Assembly: GCF_030012565.1 (NCBI RefSeq)
Contig: NZ_CP124621.1
Coordinates: forward strand, 62,001 to 126,000
Reading direction: 5' to 3'
Length of the DNA: 64,000 nt
Source: Mesomycoplasma ovipneumoniae
Lineage (GTDB): Bacteria > Bacillota_I > Bacilli_A > Mycoplasmatales > Metamycoplasmataceae
The notes under the pieces were generated by a model. The model did not search any database, was not told the DNA's origin, and saw only the letters and a list, made by a program, of their open reading frames with translations. Below, piece after piece: positions 11,566 to 20,721 of the stretch. The position numbers and the translations under genes were made by a program. Position 1 is the first letter of the stretch. Each line of letters starts with the position of its first letter.

Positions 11566-12498
11566 ATGAACTTTTGATCAAGAGTTGAAAAATTTCTAAA
11601 CCTTAAAATACCAAAAAAATTTTCAATAATCCCGTTTTTGTCTAATATTTTGTATTTTAGCCTTTTTGTCTATTTAGTTTTTTTGTTTAATCCTTATAAG
11701 CGAAAAAAGCATTATTTTTTGCTTATTTTGTTTTTTTTAATAAGCTATCCATTCCCTTATCTCGCAATTGTTTCAATGTTAAGTTTGAGTCATAATGGAG
11801 ATTTTTTAAGACATTTTTATTTAAAAATTTTTAATAATTTTTTTATTTTGCATTTGTTTGAAATAATTACTTACTTAATTTTTTATTTCCCTTATTCATA
11901 TGTTTGTAGTTTTTTACAAAAAATATTCGGTTTTTATTTAATAAAAAAAGTGAAACAAAAATTAGGTCGACTAAATCCAGAAAATAAATTCGGTTTTTTA
12001 ACTAACTTTGATTATGATAGATATTATAAATTTGCGTGTCAAAGAAAACTTTATTCACGTTATTTTGACATTAATAATTGACACCAATATGATCAAATTG
12101 TCGAAAATATTATCAAGTGAATAAATAACATTTCATGACATTCACAAGGTTATTTACCAAGATATTATTCTCATATAATTTTGGAAGTGTTTTTATTTAA
12201 TTCTGATAATTCTAATAATTCAGAATCAAAAATCAATTCAAAAAAATGAAAATATTTTTTAATATTTTATTTTATTTTTACAGCATTGCATTTTATATTT
12301 ACATGATATCCACTTTGATTAGTTGCTGGATATTATTATTGAGACCAATTAAATGTGAATCTATATAATGAACTTTTTCAAGAAGATGTTGCTGTTTGAT
12401 TACTACCACTCTTATTTCTTTTTCTAGGTTATGTCATTATTCCTGTGGTTCTTTATTTCCCAAAAACATCGCTGACATTTTGACTTTTTGAAGGATAA
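11566..12498 (+). CDS. Hypothetical multi-pass membrane protein
   Basis: 310 aa; every Trp is TGA. It starts at ATG 11566 (MNFWSRVEKFLNLK). About 2-3 hydrophobic helices lie in residues 25-125, then a polar domain (about 130-225, RLNPENKFGFLTNFDYDRYY) and two more helices near the C-terminus. A paralogue with the same head (x-EKFxNLK) and similar topology is at 22469-23536. Both genes are followed by the same short tail (CTATGATTTTGATTGT-like) and then by the terminal repeat of an E element. The gene sits wholly inside the duplicated-flank insertion, so it looks like mobile cargo. I do not recognise the family. Confidence 0.7.
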
Positions 12499-12604
12499 GA
12501 ATTATTAAAATTAGTAGAAAAATTCAGACAAATAATTTCTATCTATGATTTTGATTGTACCACTTTTGTTAATTTTTCTACTAATTTATTTTACTTTGGG
12601 TCTT

Positions 12605-12851
12605 CCCGAGTTTACGAGTTTGATGAGATAATTTTAAAAAAATCTTGAGCTTTCTATGCTTTTTTAACTTTTTTAGCAAAAGTTAATTACCTTTTTTTAC
12701 TGATTTATTAAGATATCAAAGTAGAAATCATGCCTATTTCAAATATTTTGATCACTAGAAATCTCATCCTATTTTTAAATATGATCGCTGATTTGATGTG
12801 TTAAATTTAACCCTTTGTCTTAATTTTTGCCATCAAACTGGTAAACCCAGG
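12605..12851 (+). mobile_element. Short repeat element E1
   Basis: Left end CCCGAGTTTACGAGTTTG, right end CAAACTGGTAAACCCAGG: imperfect terminal inverted repeats of the family also seen at 44423, 46946, 47614, 50515 and 58514. There is no coding frame inside. The right end abuts the second copy of the polC/S1 duplication. About 100 bases between the membrane-protein stop and E1 show nothing else. Confidence 0.7.
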
Positions 12852-13140
12852 AAGAAGAAAATTCATTAATTCACCATTTATTTCATTTGATGGAATTGGT
12901 GATATTAATGCCTGAAAAATCATTAAAGCCCGTAATTTACGGCCTTTTTTGCCAATTGAAGATTTTCAAGGTATGACAAAAACAAACAATAAAACACTAA
13001 AAAAATTAATATAACTCGGAGTTTTTGGTAAAATTTCTAAAATAACAAAAGTAAATTTATTTGATTAAACAAAAACAACAAAAAGCGAGTAAAATATGGA
13101 TATCGGTGACAAAGTACTATGTAAAATCAAATCTCTACAT
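12852..13140 (+). repeat. Right copy of polC/S1-gene duplication
   Basis: Degenerate copy of polC 3' codons (IPPFISVDGIGDINA-like frame, now with internal stops, and still VNLFD-TAA at 13054-13068), followed by the intact start of the S1 gene. It is the right partner of 11218-11496. The polC portion is a pseudogene fragment. Confidence 0.75.
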
Positions 13141-13455
13141 AAAAAGTATTTTTGGGTTTCAATGCCTGATGACTATGATGGCGTTGTTTTTTTAGATGCA
13201 AAACAACTAACAAATGGTCGAAAAATTGATAATTATTACAAAATAGGGCAACAACTTATTCTAAAAATTGAGACAATTTCTCATTTTAACAAAAAAGCAT
13301 CACTTTTAGATATTCGTAGAGTAATTTACTACAATGAAGCCGAACATCTTTTAGAAACTCAATCAGGATTTAAAAATCTACAAAAATTATGCGAGGAGCA
13401 AATAAATTATGAGTCTAAGTTTAGAAATAAAGTCAAAAATAAACCTGAATTATAG
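13096..13455 (+). CDS. S1-domain RNA-binding protein
   Basis: 119 aa. MDIGDKVLCKIKSL through VVFLDAKQL and ILKIETISHFNKKASLLDIRR is a single S1 (OB-fold) domain like that of general stress protein 13 / YugI, small ribosome-associated RNA binders. The C-terminal third is a charged helix. Its 3' end overlaps the pgi start by 47 bases, and it was probably once directly downstream of polC (the truncated copy is at 11451). The precise role is unknown. Confidence 0.75.
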   Translation: MDIGDKVLCKIKSLHKKYFWVSMPDDYDGVVFLDAKQLTNGRKIDNYYKIGQQLILKIETISHFNKKASLLDIRRVIYYNEAEHLLETQSGFKNLQKLCEEQINYESKFRNKVKNKPEL

Positions 13456-14698
13456 TGAATTTCAGCAAAAAGTTGCTGAAATTCACGAAAAAATTAATTC
13501 AAAATCTAGTCCTGATATTAATTTTTTAGGGTGAAATGATTTTCCTAATTCCGCTGTTAATTTTGATGAAATCAAAAAAATGCAGCAAAAAATCCAAAAA
13601 TTACATGAAGACTCTATTAATATTTTAGTTGTAATTGGAATTGGTGGTTCATATTTGGGCGCAAAAGCCGCTATTGATTTTACAGGTGGTCTTGGCCCTT
13701 TTGATAATAAACCTGAGGTTATTTTTTTAGGAAATTCGCTATCATCAACAGATTTAGCCCAAAAACTTGAATATTTAAAGACAAAAAAATTCGCAATTAA
13801 TGTTATTTCCAAATCTGGATCAACAATTGAGCCAGCAGTAACATTTCAAATTTTATACCAATTTTTAGTTGATCAAGTTGGTGAAAAAGAGGCAAAAAAT
13901 AGGACTTTTGTTACAACAGGTTTTAAATCTGGCGAACTTTTAGAAATAGCAAAAGCAAATAATTTTGAAACATTTGAAGTTATTGACTCAATTGGTGGCC
14001 GTTTTAGCGTTCTTTCATCTGTTGGATTTTTTCCAATGATATTTGCTGGAATTGATGTTTTTGAGGTAATTGAAGGAGCAAAACAAGCACACAAGAGTTA
14101 TTCAAAAGAGCTTGTTGAAGAAAATTTAGCCTATAAATATGCACTTTCTCGTTTTTTACTTTACAAAAATCATGACTATAAAACTGAAATTTTAGTTTCA
14201 TATGAACCATTTTTAATGTATTTTAATGAGTGGTGAAAACAACTTTTTGGTGAATCTGAAGGAAAAGATTTAAAAGGAATTTTTCCAGCTTCTGCAATTT
14301 TTACTACAGATTTGCATTCACTTGGTCAATTTATTCAATCAGGAACTAAAAATTTTTTTCAAACCGTTATTTATATAAAGAAACCAAAATTTGACATTGA
14401 AATTAAAAAGTCGCCAACTTTTGAAACAAAAATTAACACACTTTCAGGAAAAACATTAAATGAAATTAATTATCAAGCATTTTTAGCAACAACACTAGCG
14501 CATTCAGAGCAAGGAAATAACCCTAATTTTGTAATTCAAGTTGAAGACAGCTCGCCAAAAACATTCGGTCATTTAGTAATGTTTTTTGAAAAAGCATGCA
14601 CAATGTCGGCTTATTTGCTCGGAGTTAATCCATTTAATCAACCTGGCGTTGAAGATTACAAAAAAGAACTAGTGAAAAATTTAGGTTGATCTAAGTAA
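13409..14698 (+). CDS. pgi: Glucose-6-phosphate isomerase
   Basis: 429 aa. Start ATG 13409, preceded by GCGAGGAG and overlapping the S1 gene, is needed to cover the conserved N-terminus; TGA at 13532 and 14234 are Trp. Motifs: GIGGSYLGAKAA, SKSGSTIEPA (sugar-phosphate binding), IGGRFSVLSSVG and the late FGHLVMFFEKA. It interconverts glucose-6-P and fructose-6-P, the first glycolytic isomerisation. It is the short bacterial form (430-450 aa). The frame ends GWSK-TAA at 14698. Confidence 0.95.
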
Positions 14699-14716
14699 TT
14701 TTTTAGCGTTTTACCA

Positions 14717-14750
14717 TGTTGCCCAGTTTGATGAGATAATCTTAAAAAAG
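14717..14750 (+). mobile_element. E-element end fragment (E2)
   Basis: GCCCAGTTTGATGAGATAAT plus CTTAAAAAAG matches the left 35 bases of the E family without a partner right end. It is a relic next to the IS remnant. Confidence 0.55.
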
Positions 14751-14751
14751 T

Positions 14752-15268
14752 AAACCAGGACAAAAAAAGTTAACACTAAGGTGTTGGCTTTTTTTGTCCT
14801 GGTTTATTCGTTGTAGAGAATATTTAGTTTTTTGGCTTCACTAAATTTTCCTGATTTTGATTTATTCTGATTTATCTTTAGTTATTTCGTAATATCTCTT
14901 AGCTATTTCTATTAATTCTTCTTTTGTAAATTCGTTTCAATCGGGTTCAATTAATTTTTTAGGTTTGCCACTCCCTGGTTTTCTGTTCGCACCCTTTTTA
15001 TTTAATAATTGATCTTGCATACCATTATTATAGCATATAATTTTTTTGATTCTTAGATCTAGATGTTTTCCGGTTATAAAATTTGTATCTGCCGAAATAT
15101 CATTTATATAATTTATTGTTTGTTTTATTCCAAATTCATTGTAAATTTTATAAATCATATCAAACTCTTCTTTTTTAAAGTGTCTTGACATTAGTATTCT
15201 CCTTTTTGTTGCATTTGAAAATTTAAAAAAGCTAACACTTTGGGTGTTAGCTTTTTTTGTCCTAGTTT
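14752..15268. mobile_element. IS3-type remnant with palindromic ends
   Basis: Both ends carry the same inverted sequence (AAACCAGGACAAAAAAAG at 14752; its complement-like partner TTTTTTTGTCCTAGTTT at 15252-15268). Each end also folds on itself: a long hairpin at 14752-14805 and one at 15225-15257, both with T-rich right arms, so they could act as rho-independent terminators. Between them lies a truncated OrfA-like frame. No OrfB or DDE region is left, so the element cannot move by itself. Confidence 0.6.
14862..15191 (-). CDS. Truncated IS3-family OrfA-like protein
   Basis: 109 aa. Start ATG 15191 follows AAAAAGGAG; one TGA-Trp at 14937-14939; stop at 14862. The N-terminal helix-turn-helix (MSRHFKKEEFDMIYKIYNEF) and the linker GANRKPGSGKPKKL are typical of mycoplasmal IS3-family OrfA (IS1138/IS1221 kind), which binds the element ends. 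The usual OrfA is longer and continues into OrfB by frameshift. Here the frame stops after EIAKRYYEITKDKSE and no integrase core follows. It is probably a dead remnant, although the start and ribosome-binding site are intact. Confidence 0.65.
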
Positions 15269-15273
15269 AAATT

Positions 15274-15528
15274 TTAATCGCTAACAATAACTGTTGCATA
15301 TTTGCGCTTTCTAGTTTTATGAAATTTTACAATTCCATCTGCAAGTGCAAATAAAGTATCGTCGCCACCAATTCCAACATTTAATCCAGGGTAAATTTTA
15401 GTTCCCCTTTGACGGTAAATTATTGAACCAGTTAGCGCAAATTGTCCATCAGCGATTTTTTGACCGAGTCTACGACCTATCGAATCACGGCCATTCTTGG
15501 TAGAACCACCAGCTTTGGTCTTTGCCAT
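15274..15528 (-). CDS. rpmA: 50S ribosomal protein L27
   Basis: 84 aa. [24 protein letters not shown] is the conserved L27 N-terminus that reaches the peptidyl-transferase centre. It starts directly with the mature form and lacks the cleavable N-terminal extension removed by Prp in many Firmicutes. It follows rplU by 7 bases in a two-gene operon. Confidence 0.95.
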   Translation of the reverse strand: MAKTKAGGSTKNGRDSIGRRLGQKIADGQFALTGSIIYRQRGTKIYPGLNVGIGGDDTLFALADGIVKFHKTRKRKYATVIVSD

Positions 15529-15535
15529 TTCTAAA

Positions 15536-15835
15536 TTATCCCTTCAATTCTGTTATTTTTACGCGGGTAAAGGGTTGTCTGTGCCCTAATTTACGTTTGT
15601 GAGTTGATTTTGGATTGTGACGGTAAACGACAATTTTTTTACCACGGCCTTGTTTTTCGACAACGCCAACAACAGTTGCATTTTCAACAAAAGGAGTTCC
15701 AATTTTTCCATTAATAAAAAGAACATCTGTGAAAATTACGTTTTCACCTTCATTTTTATCAATTTTTTCAATAAAAATTGTCTGATCCTTTTCAACTAAA
15801 AGCTGTTTACCACCGGTTTTAATAATTGCAAACAT
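15536..15835 (-). CDS. rplU: 50S ribosomal protein L21
   Basis: 99 aa. [24 protein letters not shown]-like [26 protein letters not shown] and FTRVKITEL are the L21 core and its KRKxGHRQ signature. It binds 23S rRNA domain I. The start ATG 15835 follows GGAGC. The gene is upstream of rpmA without the ysxB/prp gene found between them in Firmicutes, consistent with the unextended L27. Confidence 0.95.
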   Translation of the reverse strand: MFAIIKTGGKQLLVEKDQTIFIEKIDKNEGENVIFTDVLFINGKIGTPFVENATVVGVVEKQGRGKKIVVYRHNPKSTHKRKLGHRQPFTRVKITELKG

Positions 15836-15937
15836 AAGATGCTCCTATGAATAATCATCCTAAAGGCACTAAATACTGATATTATTTAGATTTTAACCTT
15901 TTTGGTATGGGATGGTTTAACAAAATAAACAAAAAAA

Positions 15938-15943
15938 TTATAC
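15938..15943 (-). promoter_or_regulatory. -10 box of rplU-rpmA
   Basis: TATAAT on the minus strand, about 100 bases upstream of rplU. The intervening leader contains no obvious ORF. Confidence 0.5.
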
Positions 15944-15985
15944 CACTTTTATTAAAAAATCAAAAAAATTATTTTTTTAGTTTGT

Positions 15986-15991
15986 TATAAT
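15986..15991 (+). promoter_or_regulatory. -10 box of ung, leaderless
   Basis: GTTATAATTT with TATAAT only 7 bases before ATG 15999 and no ribosome-binding site. A leaderless ung mRNA is expected. Confidence 0.5.
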
Positions 15992-15998
15992 TTGACCT

Positions 15999-16658
15999 AT
16001 GAAATCTAGTCCAACTTTTGCCACTTTTTTAGAGCAAGAAAGAAAAAAAACTTATTTCCAACAACTTGAAAAAACATTAGAAGGTGAATACAAAAATTAT
16101 CAAATATACCCGCAAAAACAAGACTTATTTCGCGCCATCGAGTTAACAAGTCTTGAAAATTTAAAAATAGTTATTGTCGGCCAAGACCCTTATCACCAAA
16201 AAGGACAAGCAGATGGACTTGCTTTTTCGAGTCGAGCAAAAATTTTACCCCCATCGCTTAAAAATATTTTTTCTGAAATAAAAAAATCATATCCAAACTT
16301 TTCAAAAACAGATGGAAATCTGCAAAATTGAGCAAAACAAGGCGTTTTACTGCTAAATACAGTTCTTTCTGTCAGAGAATCGAGTCCTAATTCGCATGAA
16401 AAAATAGGATGACAAACTTTTAGTCTTAATTTAATAAATTTTATTGTGGCCAATAAAAAAAATATTGTCTTTTTAATTTTAGGTCAAAAAGCTAAAACTT
16501 GCCTTAAAAATGTGGACTTTTCTGCTCAAAAAGTATTTTTTTATTCACATCCTTCGCCCTTAGGTTTCTGAAGATCGCTAGAAAATTCAAGAGTTTTTGA
16601 AAAAATGAATGATTTTTTAAAACTGAAAAATAAAGAGCAAATTAATTGGAATTTATAG
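15999..16658 (+). CDS. ung: Uracil-DNA glycosylase
   Basis: 219 aa, typical length for family 1 UDG. Motifs: IVIVGQDPYHQKGQADGLAFS (water-activating Asp in GQDPYH), LLNTVLSVRESSPNSH, and the minor-groove loop HPSPLGF near the C-terminus. It removes uracil from DNA to start base-excision repair, which matters in an AT-rich genome. Trp codons are a mix of TGA and TGG. It is divergent from rplU. Confidence 0.95.
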
Positions 16659-16667
16659 AAAAAAGTG

Positions 16668-16673
16668 TATAAT
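16668..16673 (+). promoter_or_regulatory. -10 box of M42 peptidase gene
   Basis: TATAAT lies 31 bases before ATG 16705, followed by TTTAAAGGAAT as ribosome-binding site. Confidence 0.5.
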
Positions 16674-16704
16674 TTTATATCAAAAACGTTTAAAGGAATT
16701 TGTT

Positions 16705-17775
16705 ATGCAAATATTAGAAAAATTAAAAAAATATTGTGATATTGATGGAATGTCCCGTTATGAGGATGAAATTGTTGCTGAATTAAAAAGGTCAACTGCT
16801 AGTCTTGATCTAAGTTATTCTCGTGATGGTTTTGGGTCATTGATTATGCAACAAAAAAAGCAAAATTCTGGACCTAAAATAGTTGTTGCAGCACATATGG
16901 ATGAGGTTGGCTTCATTGTTTTAGACATTACCGAAAAAGGTTATATAAAAGTAAAATCTGTTGGTGGTATTTGAGGAAATGCTGTAATTGGTGCTAAATT
17001 TAAGTTGATAAACTCTTTAGGCCAAGAATTTTACGGTGTTGCTGGTCATACTTCCATTCACATTATGGAACGCCAAAAAATTGAAAAAGCCTTGATGGTA
17101 AAAGATCTTTACTTTGATTTTGGCTTTAGATCAAAAAAAGAAGCCCAAGATCTTTCCGTTGAAATAGGAAACAGAATTTACTTTAATAACCCTAGTTTTT
17201 TGATGCATAATCAAGATTATTTTGCATCAAAAGCGATAGATAACCGTGCTGGAGTTGTTGTAATTGACGAACTTGCTCATCGTTTGCATAATAAAAATTT
17301 AAAATCTAACCCAATTTTAGTAGGAACTGTTCAAGAAGAAGTCGGTTCACGTGGTGCAAAAATGGTTGCAAAAATGATTAAAGCTGATGTTGCTTTTGCA
17401 ATTGACACAGGTGCTGCACATGATACCGAGGATGCAATCCCTGGTGTGCAAAAATTAGGAGCCGGAGTTGCTATTGACATTGCCGATGGTGGCACATTGA
17501 TGGATCCAAGACTTGTTGACATTATTTTTCGAATTGCTAAAGAAAGAAACATACCAATTTACCGATATGTTTCTCAAGGTGGAGGGACTGATGCAGAAGA
17601 ACTCCAATATTCAGGATATGGAACTCCTACAGTTAGTATCTCGATTCCGCAGCGCTATTTACATTCAACATATGGCCTAATTAGTATTTCTGACATTAAG
17701 GCTGCAACTGATTTAATCGAGGCTTTTATCTTAGAATTTGGCCAAGAAGAAAATGAACAATTAATTTATAAATAA
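16705..17775 (+). CDS. M42-family glutamyl aminopeptidase
   Basis: 356 aa with one TGA-Trp at 16972. The dinuclear-metal ligands of M42 enzymes are all visible: AHMDEVGF (His), KAIDNRAG (bridging Asp), the catalytic pair in TVQEEVGSRG, FAIDTGAAHD (Asp) and RYLHST (His). The family forms dodecameric tetrahedral shells that trim peptides in the cytosol; related proteins are PepA/YsdC/FrvX. In an amino-acid auxotroph it would recycle imported peptides. Substrate preference cannot be read from sequence. Confidence 0.88.
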
Positions 17776-17788
17776 TAGTTTAAAATTC

Positions 17789-17818
17789 TTACTGTTATAT
17801 TTAAAAATTTAACAGTAA
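17789..17818. terminator. Convergent hairpin
   Basis: TTACTGTTA and TAACAGTAA form a 9-bp stem between the ends of the M42 gene and the minus-strand peptide gene. No clear T run follows, so termination is only probable. Confidence 0.35.
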
Positions 17819-17823
17819 TTAAG

Positions 17824-18099
17824 TTAATAAATAAAATAAATTGGTTGTTTTAGTGCTTTTTCCGCTTCTGCTTTAGCAAGTTTTGAGTCATCTCATTTTA
17901 CAGTATGACCGTCACTTTTAATTTCGCCAGACCCTGTTGTAAAAGTTCGATAAACAGCGGCAATCCCGAGTAAAGCAGGCGCTATTTTTCCAACTGCAGT
18001 TGCTACATTTGAAATAACAGCAAAAGCACCAGCTCCGCCAGTTTCATGTTTATCTTTTTCGCTTAATTTAACGAAATTTTGATTTGGTTGTTTTTTCAT
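17824..18099 (-). CDS. Small peptide precursor with Gly-Gly-type leader
   Basis: 91 aa with one TGA-Trp. ATG 18099 has a strong GAAAGGAG ribosome-binding site. The first 22-23 residues (MKKQPNQNFVKLSEKDKHET, then GGAG) look like a double-glycine leader. With cleavage after GGA, Phe-15, Leu-12, Ser-11, Asp-8 and Gly-2 fit the consensus, but positions -7 and -4 are Lys and Thr instead of hydrophobic. The core has an Ala/Gly-rich hydrophobic helix (about 29 residues), then a polar tail with no Cys. That plan resembles class II bacteriocins or exported signal peptides. A C39 exporter exists at 38495. The function is unproven. Confidence 0.6.
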
Positions 18100-18149
18100 T
18101 ATTTGTATCTCCTTTCATCCAAAGTTAGTCAAAAGGCTAAAAGACATCT

Positions 18150-18177
18150 AAAAAAGGAAAAATTTAGGAAAAAAGTG
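18150..18177 (-). promoter_or_regulatory. T-rich upstream box (copy 2)
   Basis: On the minus strand this reads CACTTTTTTCCTAAATTTTT, then a T run. It is identical over about 27 bases to 4730-4757. It lies about 50 bases upstream of the peptide precursor start. A shorter version precedes the C39 exporter. Confidence 0.4.
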
Positions 18178-18966
18178 CAAGTTTTCACATTATCCCGCGA
18201 TGAAGCATTAAAAATAATTAAAAATCCAGAATTTTTGCAAGGCAAAATTCTGGATTTATCATCACTTAATTTTCAAGAAATTGATGATTTTGCTTTTTCA
18301 GGAATGAATTTAGCAATAAAAAAACTAATTTTGCCAAGTTCTCTTTTAAAAATTGGCGAGTCTGCTTTCATGTTAAATAAAATTGAGGAAGTAGTTTTTG
18401 GCCCAAATGTTGAAATTATTTTAGATTCAGCTTTTGAATCTAATTTAATAAAAAGTATTAAAATTCCTGAAAAAGTAACTGTATTAAATAGCTCAGTTTT
18501 TGCAAATAATCAAATTGAAAACCTGCTAATTCCTGAATGAGTTAGCCAAATTAAATCTGATTCATTTGCCGACAATGCAATCCAAACCATTAAATTTAAT
18601 TCAAACAAAATTAATGTTGATATTTACTCTTTTGTTGGAAACTCACCAAAAAAAATTGATATTTTTGGTGAGTTTTCTTTTAAAAATGAAAGTAAGTTGT
18701 TGAATTTCTATAAAGTCAAATTTGATTTTTTTAAAAATTTTGACAAATTTGAAAATAACTTCAAAATTATTGTTGAGAATTTTGAAGTTAGCCAAATTTT
18801 CTTATCATTCAATTGAGAAAATTTAGAGACTATAAACTTAATTTCGCCTCATTTTCAAACTGAAAAAGAGCTTGAAATTTTTATTAACAAGTCAAAAATA
18901 GATAAAAATCTTCATTTTGAAGGTTCAGGGCCTGATTTTTTGAAAAAAACATTAAAAATTTGCTAA
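18175..18966 (+). CDS. LRR (BspA-type) protein, start uncertain
   Basis: 263 aa from GTG 18175 (after TTTAGG); the open frame extends upstream to a TTG at 18079 but overlaps the peptide gene antisense, so the GTG is preferred. Repeats such as FQEIDDFAFSGMNL, LLKIGESAFMLNKI and VEIILDSAFESNLI are the same LRR_5 type as in the lipoprotein at 1887. No signal peptide or lipobox is seen, so it is either cytosolic or an N-terminally truncated surface protein. The second half is less regular, with Phe/Asn-rich sequence. It stops at TAA 18964-18966, just before the pyk promoter. Confidence 0.6.
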
Positions 18967-18984
18967 TATTTTTTAGTTTGATAT

Positions 18985-18990
18985 TATAAT
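18985..18990 (+). promoter_or_regulatory. -10 box of pyk
   Basis: ATATTATAATTATAA with TATAAT about 65 bases before ATG 19056. TTTAGTTTG upstream is a poor -35. Confidence 0.5.
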
Positions 18991-19055
18991 TATAAATAAT
19001 TTTTTATATATTTTCAACAATTCGAAAACTAAAAACAAGGACACAAACAAAAATT

Positions 19056-20492
19056 ATGAATGCAATGAAAAATTATATTTCAAAAAGAACGAAAATAATT
19101 GCGACAATCGGCCCATCAACCCAAGATTATGAAGTTTTAAAACAACTAGTTTTAGCTGGAGTTAGTGTAATTCGGGCTAATTTTTCTCACGGAACATATG
19201 AAGAACAGCGCCAAAAATTCGAAAATGCTCGTAAAGCTTCGCAAGAACTTCAAATTCCAATTTCAATTATGCTTGACACAAAAGGACCTGAAATCCGTGT
19301 AGGTAAAATTCTTAATGGTTCACAAAAAATTCTTGCAAATCAACATTTAACTGTCCTAACTGATAAAGATTCTTATGAAAATTTTGAAGGAACTGACCAA
19401 GTAATAACTGTTTCACACGAAATTGACAAAGACCTAAAAGTTGGCGACAGAGTTCTTTTTGATGATGGAAAATTACAATCAGAAGTTGTTGAAATTGAAG
19501 ATGGAAAAGTTGTTGTAAAGACAAAAAATTCTCACATTTTAAAACCAAATAAGCGCCTAAACATGCCTGGTGTTCCTTTTTCATTACCTTTTTTATCACA
19601 AAAAGACATTAACGACGTGCTTTTTGGTATTTCAGAAAATATTAATTATGTTGCTGCATCCTTTGTAAATTCAGCTGAAAATGTTAAGGAATTACGTAAA
19701 CTTTTAGATGAAAACGGCGGCTCTCACATTCAAATAATTTCAAAAATCGAATCAACATTAGGTCTTGAAAATATCGATGAAATTATCGAGTTGTCCGATG
19801 GAATTATGGTAGCCCGTGGTGATTTAGGACTCGAAGTTCCTTATGAAGAAGTTCCATATCAGCAAAAAAGAATAATTAGAAAATGTCGTTTTGCAGGTAA
19901 AACTGTTGTTGTGGCAACACAAATGCTTGATTCAATGGAAAAATCTTCCCAACCAACTCGTGCTGAGGTTTCTGATGTTTATTGAGCAACTGAATTAGGT
20001 GCTGATGCGACAATGTTATCTGGTGAATCAGCCCAAGGACAATTTCCTGTTGAGTCAGTTCAAGTTATGGCCGTAATTAATAAAAGAGCCGAAAAAGAGT
20101 TCTATAACAAGCTTTTTTATACAAAACAGTTGGCAGTAATTACTAAAAACTCAAAAGGTCCTCGAGCAAAAATTGCTCACAAATTAGCTCACCTTGCTTA
20201 TGAAAATGAAATAAAATATACTGTTGTTCTATCAAGAACTGGTGAACTTTTAAAAGCAATAGCTAAGTTTCGCCCAAATACCGCCGTTATTGGTGTTGTA
20301 AATAATGAAAAATTAATTTCAGGATTTGGAATAACATCTTCAGTTTTTGTTTCAATTAATTCTATTTCCGAATTTAACGCAATAAAAAGTGACTTTAATT
20401 TAGCGCGTAATGTTTTAAAACCATTTGGAGCCGAAAAGGGAGACACCTTTTTAGTTGTTGAAAACGAAAAAATGGTGCAATTTGTTTATTAA
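19056..20492 (+). CDS. pyk: Pyruvate kinase
   Basis: 478 aa with one TGA-Trp at 19983. ATG 19065 is a possible alternative start. Motifs: [35 protein letters not shown], the active-site segment [18 protein letters not shown] and [12 protein letters not shown], and QMLDSM. The B domain and the C-terminal regulatory domain are present; there is no extra PEP-utiliser domain. It makes ATP and pyruvate from PEP, the last glycolytic step and a main ATP source in a cell without respiration. Confidence 0.95.
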
Positions 20493-20537
20493 TTTTTAAA
20501 TTTTTAAAAATTTGCTTTTGAAAATTTAAAAATTAAG

Positions 20538-20549
20538 TATAATTATAAT
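20538..20549 (+). promoter_or_regulatory. -10 region of infC-rpmI-rplT-rpmB
   Basis: Two overlapping TATAAT hexamers (20538-20543 and 20544-20549) with TTGAAA at 20518-20523. A leader of about 165 bases follows before infC. Confidence 0.5.
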
Positions 20550-20575
20550 GCAAATTTTTATTTGCAGAAAGTAGA

Positions 20576-20640
20576 TTTGCTCTCACCTGAAGATCGCAAG
20601 ATCTTGGGTTTACCTAGCAAACAAAGATTATTATTTTTTT
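20576..20640 (+). promoter_or_regulatory. Structured leader, candidate L20 autoregulator
   Basis: A nested hairpin: outer stem TTTGCT (20576-20581) with AGCAAA (20616-20621), inner stem AAGATC/GATCTT closed by a GCAA tetraloop (20590-20605), followed by a T-rich run to 20640. In low-GC bacteria the infC-rpmI-rplT operon is controlled by L20 binding to a leader that mimics its 23S site. Position and shape fit, but identity is inferred. Confidence 0.5.
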
Positions 20641-20721
20641 GTTTAAATTATAATTTAATACTTTTTAAGATTTTTGTATAAACATAGTAAAAACCATTGA
20701 AAATGGAGATAAATTTAAATT

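Noticed and set aside
14752-14805. Riboswitch
   Set aside because: The hairpin is the terminal repeat of the IS relic and is repeated at the other end of it.
18079-18174. N-terminal extension of the LRR protein from TTG 18079
   Set aside because: It runs antisense through the start and ribosome-binding site of the peptide gene, and the extra residues are neither a good signal peptide nor LRR.
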